This document shows, piece after piece, positions 24,680-31,401 of a stretch of DNA of 64,000 bases. Position 1 is the stretch's first letter, and each line of letters opens with the position of its first letter. The DNA lies in contig DATKDP010000111.1 of NCBI GenBank assembly GCA_035546335.1, forward strand, positions 1 through 64,000, read 5' to 3'. This stretch comes from DATKDP01 sp035546335 (GTDB taxonomy: Bacteria; Acidobacteriota; Thermoanaerobaculia; Gp7-AA8). The notes under the pieces are model-generated. The model ran no database searches. It was given only the letters and a program-made list of their open reading frames with translations, and was not told the DNA's origin. A program made the translations under genes and the position numbers.

Positions 24680-24908
24680 ATGGCCAGGAAAATCGAAGAG
24701 CTCGAGAACGAGCTCCTTCAACTGGAGCTCCGGCCGCGCAGCACTCGCCAAGGTGCTGCTCGACAGCCTCGAAGCACTTCCGCAGGAGGAGAGCGACCAG
24801 CTCTGGGCTGACCAGGCTCAGGCGCGGTACGACGACTTTCTTGCTGGCAGGACGACCGCGATCGACGGCGACGAGGTGTTCGCAGAGGTTCGCTCGAGGA
24901 AGCGGTGA
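24680..24908 (+). pseudogene. Frameshifted addiction-module antitoxin (TIGR02574-like)
   Basis: From the ATG at 24680 the frame reads MARKIEELENELLQLELR and then loses similarity. Continuing in the next frame from about 24737 gives RAALAKVLLDSLEALPQEE, 'LWADQAQARYDDFLAGR' and 'DGDEVFAEVRSRKR' to TGA 24906. This order (LLDSLP...LW..EA..R...F..G....DEVF...R) is that of the short addiction-module antitoxins that pair with RelE-type toxins. The frame change falls in CTCCGGCCGCGCAG and would be explained by about four extra bases. No toxin gene follows. It was disabled recently, since the rest is intact; a sequencing error is the main alternative. Confidence 0.6.
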
Positions 24909-25000
24909 AGCGCGTAGCGGTTTCTTGCCGAGGCGCGGTCGGAGTTGGACGCGCCGGCGAACGCCAGCGACGTTAGGCCGCTGAACGGAGGAATGAACTC

Positions 25001-25384
25001 GTGTCGGACCTCGTCCCACCAAGACCGTACCCGGAATGGCGAACCACGCCCGCAGATCGCGAAGAAGATGCCGCGTATGTCTTCGGCTACCATCTGATCC
25101 AACATTGCCGCGACAAGGCGCTGAAAACGATCAAACCGGAAGTTTCCGCCGAGCTACGAGAGGCAGTCAGAGAGGCGGTCGATACCGCGCTCCATAACGT
25201 AAATGACATGCTCGAGGGATATTGGCGGCTGGACGCGGGTCCAGATCACACCGTGGAACTCGTTCTCTGCATACGGGTTCATGGCCCAGATTGCGCTCCG
25301 GTCGAAACAATTGAGATCTCACCATGCAAGTTAGATCTGCCCATCGGGTATTGGAAGTGGGTAAATGATCGAGCGTTTCGGTGA
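25001..25384 (+). CDS. Hypothetical protein in a cassette-like unit
   Basis: The 127-residue cytoplasmic protein has an aromatic- and histidine-rich first half (YVFGYHLIQHCRDKAL), a helical middle (LREAVREAVDTALHNVNDML) and a beta C-terminal part with two cysteines. The family is not recognised. GTG at 25001 follows GGAGG by 8 bases. The unit begins with GTTAGGC at 24973-24979 and ends with GCCTAAC at 25394-25400, exactly complementary 7-mers of the attC-core type, only 10 bases after the stop codon. That placement is what an integron-like cassette would show. Confidence 0.6.
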   Translation: MSDLVPPRPYPEWRTTPADREEDAAYVFGYHLIQHCRDKALKTIKPEVSAELREAVREAVDTALHNVNDMLEGYWRLDAGPDHTVELVLCIRVHGPDCAPVETIEISPCKLDLPIGYWKWVNDRAFR

Positions 25385-25393
25385 ACAGCGGCG

Positions 25394-25690
25394 GCCTAAC
25401 TCATAGGACTCTTTACTGCATCCCGCGTCTAAGCGTTGTTCGCGAACGCGGCCGGCGACGCGTCGACGATGCATCGAGTCGAGCCGTGAGCAGGCGTCGC
25501 GGGTGAGCGAAACGACCGCTGACGCGTGCTCGCGGCGGGGTGAGGCAGAGCGATTCCAGAGCAGCGCAGGCTGGCGGACGAGCGGGGCGTCGATCTCCGG
25601 CCGCGAAGGCGGCCGCAACAACCTCAGCCCCGCCCGTGAGGGCGGGGGGTGCGGAGCCCGCTGGATGCGCTGAGCGGAGGGAGGAATGTT
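25394..25690. repeat. Cassette left-border repeat plus partial repeat E, copy 1
   Basis: GCCTAACTCATAGGACTC begins a roughly 255-bp direct repeat (25396-25648) whose second copy is 26298-26551, over 90% identical by eye. It includes GGCCGGCGACGCGTCGA, a GATGCATCGAGTCGAGCC stretch and the first 50 bp of repeat E. The rest of the gap to 25810 contains no feature I can name. Confidence 0.78.
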
Positions 25691-25810
25691 CTTTCCGTCC
25701 TGATGCCGCCCGCGCAACCAATCGCGTATCATGATCACAACCCGTCCCCCCTCGGAGTGTCGCGAGGACGACGGAAACGAACCTCATACGTCAGCGCCCA
25801 CGGAGAAGTC

Positions 25811-26266
25811 ATGCGATATCACGCGGTCCTGTTTGCCACATTTGTCCTCGCAGCTTGCAGCACAGCTCCAGTGACTCTCAGCGAGCCTGCAGCGGTGAGT
25901 GCCGTTCAGGTTTCTGCTCCTGAGTTGGAAGCATCATCGGCTGAAGCGGTGCAATTTCTACTCGAAGCAGCCGCTGCTGATTTTCATACTCGCCGCCCAC
26001 CACATGTCATCGGCTTTCGGGATGTGCGCGTTGGGCACGTCATGACTCCTGATGGAGCAAAGCAGTACATGCTGTGCGGCGAGTTCCTGCCAGCGCAGAA
26101 TAGCGGCGAGGTTGAGTGGGAGGCTTTCGCGACGATCAAAACCTCGGGCTACGAGCAATGGCTTGGAGCGCCAGCTGCGGGCTTGTGCCAGCGCAGATCG
26201 ATCGTATGGGGGAAAGAGGGCGATTTGTCGTCTTCGTTGCAGAACCGACTCGATTCCCTGCGCTAA
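25811..26266 (+). CDS. Small lipoprotein of unknown function
   Basis: The 151-residue protein begins with a lipoprotein signal peptide and lipobox (FVLAACS, Cys16). The mature domain has a central beta segment (PPHVIGFRDVRVGHVMTPDG, then QYMLCGEFLPA) and ends in a charged helix; two further cysteines may form a disulfide. I do not recognise the family. The longer frame upstream (to 25649) runs through a dispersed repeat and is not credible; the ATG at 25811 gives the signal peptide at the proper place. Nearly identical 250-bp repeats flank the gene on both sides. Confidence 0.65.
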   Translation: MRYHAVLFATFVLAACSTAPVTLSEPAAVSAVQVSAPELEASSAEAVQFLLEAAAADFHTRRPPHVIGFRDVRVGHVMTPDGAKQYMLCGEFLPAQNSGEVEWEAFATIKTSGYEQWLGAPAAGLCQRRSIVWGKEGDLSSSLQNRLDSLR

Positions 26267-26296
26267 GTTCAGAAGCCGTCGCCGAGGAAAGCACGC

Positions 26297-26700
26297 GCTA
26301 ACTCATAGGACTCTGTACTGCATCCCGCGTCTGAGCGCTGTCCGCGACGCGGCCGGCGACGCGTCGATCATGCATCGAGTCGAGCCGTGAGCAGGCGTCG
26401 CGGGTGAGCGAAACGAGCGCTGACGCGTGCTCGCGGCGGGGTGAGGCAGAGCGATTCCAGAGCCGCGCAGGCTGGCGAAGGAGCGGGGCGTCGACCTCCG
26501 TGGCCGCGAAGGCGGCCGCAACAACCTCAGCCCCGCCCGTGAGGGCGGGGTCACCAATCATGCGCAATTCCTCGGAAGGCCGCGAAGGCGGCCGGCACAC
26601 TCGGATCACTGTTCGAGGGCACGCAACGTTCCCGCGATGATCTCGCGTGATAGGCTGCGAGGCGCGCAGCCCATCACCCTGCGCAGTCATCGCGGTTCGC
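26297..26700. repeat. Cassette left-border repeat plus full repeat E, copy 2
   Basis: GCTAACTCATAGGACTCTG opens the second copy of the direct repeat; repeat E follows at 26500-26645, again with the CCCCGCCC-GTGA-GGGCGGGG hairpin. The tail CAGCCCATCACCCTGCGCAG to about 26760 is shared with 28438-28530. Confidence 0.78.
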
Positions 26701-26761
26701 CCGCGCAACACGAAACGAGAGAATGCCTTGCATCGCGCAGAGCGAAAAGCTCAGAATGCGC

Positions 26762-26822
26762 TAGGCTGCGAGGGAGAATGTCAGGCTGTCGCAGCCTAAA
26801 ACAACTCACCGACGAGTTGGGC
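26762..26822. repeat. Cassette right-border repeat, copy 2
   Basis: It has the same organisation as 24062-24121. The stem AGGCTGCGA/TCGCAGCCT is perfect; CAACTC-ACCGAC-GAGTTG forms a second hairpin, and the block ends GTTGGGC, which fits GTTRRRY. Confidence 0.75.
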
Positions 26823-26985
26823 GGCCGGAAGCTCCCCGCGCGCGCTCTGTACTTCTGCCATGTCCGGCTGGTGCATTACCGACGTTACCAGGAGGTCGTA
26901 TGATCAGGAGAAGCTCACTCGCTCTCGGCGTGTCACTTTCCGAAGAGAACTGGCTTACCACCTCGATGCGTAGAGGAGGCAGGAA

Positions 26986-27453
26986 ATGAAACAAGCGATC
27001 GCCTTCCCGTTTTTACTTGTGCTCTTGGGCTGTGCCACTCAGGCTGCAAAACCTGCCTCCCCGGAGCCTGCCGCCGAGGAGGCGATTGTCCGTTTGCTCG
27101 ACGAGCAGGTCCGGATGGCCGTGCTCGACCGGGATACCACGGCGCTCGAGCGCTTGTTGTCCGAACAACTGATCGTGAATGCACCGAACAATCAGGTGTC
27201 GCTCAACAGACGCGCCGTGCTGGATTTGGTCCAGCAAGGCGTGATCCACTACGCATCATTTGAGCGAACGATAGAAGTCGTCCGCATCGATGGCGACGTT
27301 GCCATCGTGATGGGCGCCGAGATTGTCCGGCCGATCGGCAACGCGCCTTTGGCGGGTCAGACGGTGCAACGCCGCTTCACGAACATCTGGAAGAAAGAGG
27401 ACGGAACGTGGCGGCTGACGGCGCGCCACGCCAACGTGATCGCGGTCCGCTGA
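26986..27453 (+). CDS. DUF4440/NTF2-like lipoprotein, copy 1 of a near-identical pair
   Basis: The 155-residue protein has a lipoprotein signal (FLLVLLGC, Cys16) and an NTF2-like domain of the DUF4440 type: helix 'AIVRLLDEQVRMAVLDRDTTALERLLSEQLIV', NRRAVLDLVQQG, and C-terminal strands 'VAIVMGAEIVRP' and 'RRFTNIWKKEDGTWRLTARHANVI'. Such domains often bind small ligands or act as immunity-type accessory proteins; no function is assigned. AGGAGG lies 7 bases before the ATG. A second copy at 28634 differs at about 13 of 468 bases. Confidence 0.85.
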   Translation: MKQAIAFPFLLVLLGCATQAAKPASPEPAAEEAIVRLLDEQVRMAVLDRDTTALERLLSEQLIVNAPNNQVSLNRRAVLDLVQQGVIHYASFERTIEVVRIDGDVAIVMGAEIVRPIGNAPLAGQTVQRRFTNIWKKEDGTWRLTARHANVIAVR

Positions 27454-27703
27454 GCGCGACGGCTGGCAACTCTCCTACCGCATCGGGACCGGTTGAGCGC
27501 TGTTCGCGACCGCGGCCGGCGACGCGTCGATCATGCATCGGGTCGAGGCGGGGATGAGGATGCGGGAAAGAGATCAGTTGGTGCATGACTCAGGGAACCA
27601 TGAGTACGATCTCGCAAGTGGCCGAAGATTCCGATCTTCGGCCTGGTGACTGGCGACTCGGTGAGCGAGGGGTACGATCTCGCAGGCCAACTGGAACCGG
27701 CAG
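27454..27703. repeat. Left-border remnant and second GGCCGAAGAT unit
   Basis: After the stop codon, GAGCGCGACGGCTGGCAACT is identical to the sequence after the second copy of the gene (29102-29121). It leads into GCGGCCGGCGACGCGTCGAT of the border family, and then a copy of the 23668-23768 unit at about 27598-27700 with palindrome 27620-27643. Confidence 0.7.
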
Positions 27704-28027
27704 CTATCCCCGGCGCTTCGCCGACACCGCCTTCGCCAGTTCACCAGGCCGAGCTCCCACGGCGAGAAGCGAACGCACCAACAGATCCACACTGACGGTC
27801 GGGTCACCAGCTTCCAGCTTCGCGACGCGGGATTGGCTGGAGCCGATGCGTTCAGCAAGTTCGAGCTGAGTCAGACGCCGTCGCAACCTGGTCGCCCGAA
27901 GAAGCCGGGCGAGTGCAACTTTGATCTCCACATACTGTGATTCAACCTCATCAAGCCCCAGGAAGTCCGCGGCCGACCCTACGCGCCAGCCTGACTCCTC
28001 CAGAGCCTTCTTCTTCGTAGCTCGCAT
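27704..28027 (-). CDS. XRE-family HTH regulator (antitoxin-like)
   Basis: The 107-residue protein has an N-terminal basic segment, EFLGL-type region (ADFLGLDEVESQYVEIKVAL) and a helix-turn-helix 'LTQLELAERIGSSQSRVAKLEAG' at about residues 52-74. This architecture is common among solitary XRE regulators and HigA-type antitoxins encoded with RelE/HigB toxins. GGAGG precedes its ATG within the upstream small reading frame, whose stop TAG touches the ATG. It is the only minus-strand gene in the cassette-like island. Confidence 0.82.
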   Translation of the reverse strand: MRATKKKALEESGWRVGSAADFLGLDEVESQYVEIKVALARLLRATRLRRRLTQLELAERIGSSQSRVAKLEAGDPTVSVDLLVRSLLAVGARPGELAKAVSAKRRG

Positions 28028-28141
28028 CTACTCATCCTCCGTTGTGCGCAGGAACTGCTTCCAGATGACAACATATGTCATATCCGACATATTCGCAAGC
28101 ACCCGCTGCCCGTCCAGCTCACGGGCGAGCCTGCCGGTCAT
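28028..28141 (-). other. Possible 37-residue reading frame directly upstream of the XRE gene
   Basis: The frame MTGRLARELDGQRVLANMSD continues to RTTEDE and ends with TAG immediately before the XRE start codon, a spacing typical of a toxin-antitoxin operon. It is far too short for a RelE/HigB toxin and shows no clear toxin motif. It could be the 3' remnant of a toxin or a short leader; further upstream the frame runs into repeats. Confidence 0.3.
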
Positions 28142-28533
28142 GACGAATCGAACCACTTGCGTGGCCGCTGCGGATCGACGTGAGCGCGCGTGCGCATCGT
28201 TCCCTCGTGACACTGCGGGCAGAGGCGCGGATCGGGTCGTGGACGCGTTGACGGGGCCCGGGACCGTGGGGACGGAGCTTCTGTTCTCGGCGTCCTGCGG
28301 GGAGTGCGCAACCCACTGGATGCGCTGATCGGAGGCGGGAATGACGCGGAGACGGGTCGTGATTGGGACCCCCGGCGTCGCGTGGGGACTTCGGGGATCG
28401 GGCGAGGCCTCGCCCGGCGCGATACGGTGACTTCCTCGCAGCCCATCACCCTGCGCAGTCATCGCGGTTCGACCGCGCAACGCGAAACGAGAGAATCACT
28501 TGCATCGCGCAGGGCGAACAGCTCAGAATGCGA
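28142..28533. repeat. Mixed repeats between the XRE gene and the second lipoprotein cassette
   Basis: GTGGGGACGGAGCTTCTGTT at 28266-28285 is a copy of the arm of the 1468-1573 element. GGATGCGCTGA(T/G)CGGAGG near 28318 matches 25662. CGTCGCGTGGGGACTTCGGG and the following GCGAGGCCTCGCC at about 28376-28415 match 23982-24020. Confidence 0.65.
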
Positions 28534-28594
28534 TAGGCTGCGAGGGAGAATGCCAGGCTGTCCCAGCCTAAAACAACTCACCTATGGGTTAGAC
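28534..28594. repeat. Cassette right-border repeat, copy 3
   Basis: TAGGCTGCGAGGGAGAATG, the hairpin AGGCTG-TCC-CAGCCT and the terminal CCTATGGGTTAGAC are visible. The reverse complement of its end (GGTCTAACCCATAGG) matches the left-border start at 25393 (GGCCTAACTCATAGG) at 13 of 15 positions. Confidence 0.75.
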
Positions 28595-28633
28595 CGCGCT
28601 CAAACCTTTCCCACACGCGAGAGGAGGCTGGAA

Positions 28634-29101
28634 ATGAAACAAGCGATCGCCTTCCCGTTTCTACTTGTGCTCTTGGGCTGTGCCACTCAGGCTGCAAAAC
28701 CTGCCTCCCCGGAGCCTGCCGCCGAGGAGGCGATTGTCCGTTTGCTCGACGAGCAGGAACGGATGGCCGTGCTCAACCGGGATACCACGGCGCTCGAGCG
28801 CTTGTGGTCCGAACAACTGATCGTGAATGCACCGAACAATCATGTGACGCTCAACAGACGCGCCGTGCTGGATTCCGTCCAGCAAGGCGTGATCCACTAC
28901 GCATCATTTGAGCGAACGATCGAAGTCGTCCGCATCGATGGCGACGTTGCCATCCTGATGGGCGCCGAGATTGTCCGGCCGATCGGCAACGCGCGATTGG
29001 CGGGTCAGACGGTGCAACGCCGCTTCACGAACATCTGGAAGAAAGAGGACGGAACGTGGCGGCTGACGGCGCGCCACGCCAACGTGATCGCGGTCCGCTG
29101 A
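28634..29101 (+). CDS. DUF4440/NTF2-like lipoprotein, copy 2 of a near-identical pair
   Basis: It has the same length, signal peptide and domain as the gene at 26986. Ten codons differ: two silent (residue 10 Leu, and Ile in ERTIEV) and eight amino-acid replacements (V/E, D/N, L/W, Q/H, S/T, L/S, V/L, P/R). The homology continues into the 12-16 bases upstream (AGAGGAGGC.GGAAATG) and about 22 bases past the stop, then ends. So the duplicated unit is essentially the gene with its ribosome-binding site. A long upstream frame to 28304 is repeat sequence and not coding. Confidence 0.85.
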   Translation: MKQAIAFPFLLVLLGCATQAAKPASPEPAAEEAIVRLLDEQERMAVLNRDTTALERLWSEQLIVNAPNNHVTLNRRAVLDSVQQGVIHYASFERTIEVVRIDGDVAILMGAEIVRPIGNARLAGQTVQRRFTNIWKKEDGTWRLTARHANVIAVR

Positions 29102-29145
29102 GCGCGACGGCTGGCAACTCTCTTTACCGGATCTGATTTCGAATT

Positions 29146-30654
29146 CTACTCGATCGTGAAATGGTCTTCGACTTCGTAGCTCTTGTTCGCGATTGCGTCG
29201 GTCACGATGACTACGACCCGATAGTCGCCTGAAGCGAACGAGGAGAGCGGGATCGAGCTGCCGATCCAGTAGTCGTTCTCCGAGTCGTTCAGCGGATAGG
29301 CGGCGACCTTCTTTTCAGGGGTCGACCGCGCCTCGCCTCCGCTCTTCGTGATCAGGCGCGCCCGGATCTTCGGCAGTCCTTCTCCGTCAACGGCGGGATT
29401 GCGGATCACGAGGACATACCAAAGGTCATGGTTCTTGCGGAATCTCCGGTCGGCCTTCGGCACCGCCTTCATTCCGCTGAGCGCGAATGCCTGATTGGGA
29501 TCGAGCGAGGTCAGCTCGAAGACGTTGTTGGACAGAATCAGAGAGGAGACGGACGTCGTCGCGCCCGGCCGCTCCACGGTCATCTTCGTACGCCCGAGGG
29601 CAATCGCCCTCTCCGATTGCGCGACCCCGGCGAACGCAACGTACTGACCAGGATCGAGAACGAGCAGACGGTCGATGTAGAGGTCGCCACGCGAGTCGTT
29701 CAGGACCACCGACTCCTCGAAGCTGGCGACGACATCCCCCGAGCCGTTGACTACGGCGCCGAAGGCGGTCACGTCCGCTCCCGCCTCGAGGCCGAATGCC
29801 GGCGGGAGGGAGACCAGAAGAGGCACGCGAACCTTGTCGCCCTCCGACTCGAACTGACGCCAGGTCAACGCCGGCTGTGCAATGCTCGATGATCCCTTTC
29901 GCGCCTCGTCGATGGCCGCCCGCAGCGCCTCGGATCGAAGCGATGTGTCGACAGGCTCCGGGGGGGCTTCCTCCACCGGCTTCGAGACGAACGGCGCGAA
30001 CAGCGCTTCCGCCTCGTCCGGGTAGGTGGGCGGCGCAGTCATGCTGGCCGAGATGACCGACTGCTCGCGAGCGCGATCGAGCAAATCGATCACCAGAGCG
30101 CGTTGGGTGAGTCCACCGCCAGCCGTGATCCCCACGTTCATTCCGTAGTCGTTCTTCCTGCTCGGGTCGAAGAACTCGATCTCCACCTCCGGACGGTTGA
30201 AGAACGAAGGAAGATCGGCTTTCCGGTACAACCAGCGCTGAATGCGTCCCGCTGGGCGACTCTGGTCGTTGACCCCTGTGGTTCCGAGATTCTCGACGAT
30301 GTCGGCAAAGCTCGTCGGGTGCCCCAGTAGTATGAGGACCCTTCCACGGTCGGTGAGCGCGCCGCGCACCCTCTCGTTGGAGAAGTTCTCGTCGGCAAAA
30401 GCCACCCTTTCATCGAACGCTTCCTTCGCCTCGTTCCTGCGCGTGTCGATCGTCGGGTCGCGCTTCGCCCAGAAAAAGGCGATGAAGGCCTCAGCCCCCT
30501 CGTCCGTTTTGATGGCTTTCCACTGTCTCGTTTCGGCGCGAGTCATCAGGTGTTTTGCCGGTCCGGTGACGAAGGCTGTGAGCTCGGGGGAAAGAGCGGC
30601 GAAGGCGGGTGAAGTGAGGAGGAGGGTGACGAGGGCGGCTGCGATTCGGTGCAT
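29146..30654 (-). CDS. GWxTD-domain protein, exported
   Basis: The 502-residue protein has a signal peptide (AAALVTLLLTSPAFA) and an N-terminal GWxTD-type domain: 'RQWKAIKTDEGAEAFIAFFWAKRDPT', TRRNEAKEAFDERV, and TDRGRVLILLGHP at about residues 100-112. The naming Gly-Trp is replaced here by Gly-Ala (GALTD). The C-terminal 280 residues are beta-rich with an internal Pro/Glu linker (PVEEAPPEPVD). GWxTD proteins are typical of Acidobacteriota and some other phyla; their function is unknown. The ATG at 30654 is used because the signal peptide starts there; the frame upstream crosses the heptamer repeats. It is divergent from the DUF2911 gene. Confidence 0.85.
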   Translation of the reverse strand: MHRIAAALVTLLLTSPAFAALSPELTAFVTGPAKHLMTRAETRQWKAIKTDEGAEAFIAFFWAKRDPTIDTRRNEAKEAFDERVAFADENFSNERVRGALTDRGRVLILLGHPTSFADIVENLGTTGVNDQSRPAGRIQRWLYRKADLPSFFNRPEVEIEFFDPSRKNDYGMNVGITAGGGLTQRALVIDLLDRAREQSVISASMTAPPTYPDEAEALFAPFVSKPVEEAPPEPVDTSLRSEALRAAIDEARKGSSSIAQPALTWRQFESEGDKVRVPLLVSLPPAFGLEAGADVTAFGAVVNGSGDVVASFEESVVLNDSRGDLYIDRLLVLDPGQYVAFAGVAQSERAIALGRTKMTVERPGATTSVSSLILSNNVFELTSLDPNQAFALSGMKAVPKADRRFRKNHDLWYVLVIRNPAVDGEGLPKIRARLITKSGGEARSTPEKKVAAYPLNDSENDYWIGSSIPLSSFASGDYRVVVIVTDAIANKSYEVEDHFTIE

Positions 30655-30741
30655 GGGGTTCCCCTGGGTCGTTTTGTCTGCAGCGTGGTCACTATAACGG
30701 TTCGGGTGGAGGGATACCAGCGGAGGAGGGGAGGGCGGATG

Positions 30742-30799
30742 GCGATAGCAGATAGCAGATAGCAGATAGCAGATAGCAGATGGCGGATGGTAGATGGCT
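30742..30799. repeat. Heptanucleotide tandem repeat GATAGCA, eight units
   Basis: Five perfect GATAGCA units (30744-30778) are followed by three degenerate ones (GATGGCG, GATGGTA, GATGGCT) in the gap between two divergent genes. Confidence 0.85.
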
Positions 30800-30861
30800 C
30801 TCGCCCCTCGTCGCAAGACCTCCGCGTGAGGTATTCTGCACGGATACAAGGAGCCGAGCCT

Positions 30862-31401
30862 ATGCGACACGTTCTTCGATCCTCCATGCTCATCTTCGTC
30901 CTCTCCGCGACAGCAGGACTCCTGGCGCATCCCGGCCACGACGGACAGCCGCTCAGCCCTCCGATGTCGGCCGAGGCAACGGTCGGAGGCGCCACGATCC
31001 GCGTCGACTATGGTGCTCCATCGATGCGGGGGCGGACGATCCTGGGGGAGCTCGTCCCGTGGGACAAGGTCTGGAGAACCGGCGCGAATGCGCCGACCAC
31101 GCTCACCACCGATACCGACCTGACGCTCGGAACCGTGGTCCTGCCGAAAGGGAGCTACTCCCTCTTCACGATTCCGGGAAAGAACGGCTGGACGCTCATC
31201 GTCAACAGCGTGACCGATCGGCCGCGACATGATCCCGAGAGCGATGTCGGTCGTACGGAGATGACGGTCCGCACGCTCGAAGTACCGGTCGAGACTCTCA
31301 CGCTGAGCATCGAAGATCAGAGCGACAATAGCGGAGTGCTCCGCATCCGGTGGGAGACGACCGAAGCGGCGGTGCCGATCCGGGTGCGGCGAGGCGAATG
31401 A
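30862..31401 (+). CDS. DUF2911 protein, exported
   Basis: The 179-residue protein carries a signal peptide (SSMLIFVLSATAGLLA) and the DUF2911 pattern: VDYGAPSMRGRTILGELVPWDKVWRTGANAPT, LPKGSYSLFTIPG and WTLIVNSV. The family is periplasmic and of unknown function. ATG 30862 follows AAGGAG by 9 bases. The stop codon overlaps the start of the nuclease gene (ATGA), so the two are translationally coupled. Confidence 0.88.
   Translation: MRHVLRSSMLIFVLSATAGLLAHPGHDGQPLSPPMSAEATVGGATIRVDYGAPSMRGRTILGELVPWDKVWRTGANAPTTLTTDTDLTLGTVVLPKGSYSLFTIPGKNGWTLIVNSVTDRPRHDPESDVGRTEMTVRTLEVPVETLTLSIEDQSDNSGVLRIRWETTEAAVPIRVRRGE

Noticed and set aside
28028..28141. HigB/RelE toxin partner for the XRE protein
   Set aside because: Only 37 residues, without toxin motifs; listed as a low-confidence frame only.
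23816..28600. CRISPR array suggested by repeated blocks
   Set aside because: Repeats are long (60-250 bp), irregularly spaced and separated by genes; there are no short regular spacers or cas genes.
23660..29145. Insertion sequence or phage island
   Set aside because: No transposase, recombinase or phage structural gene can be read in any frame.
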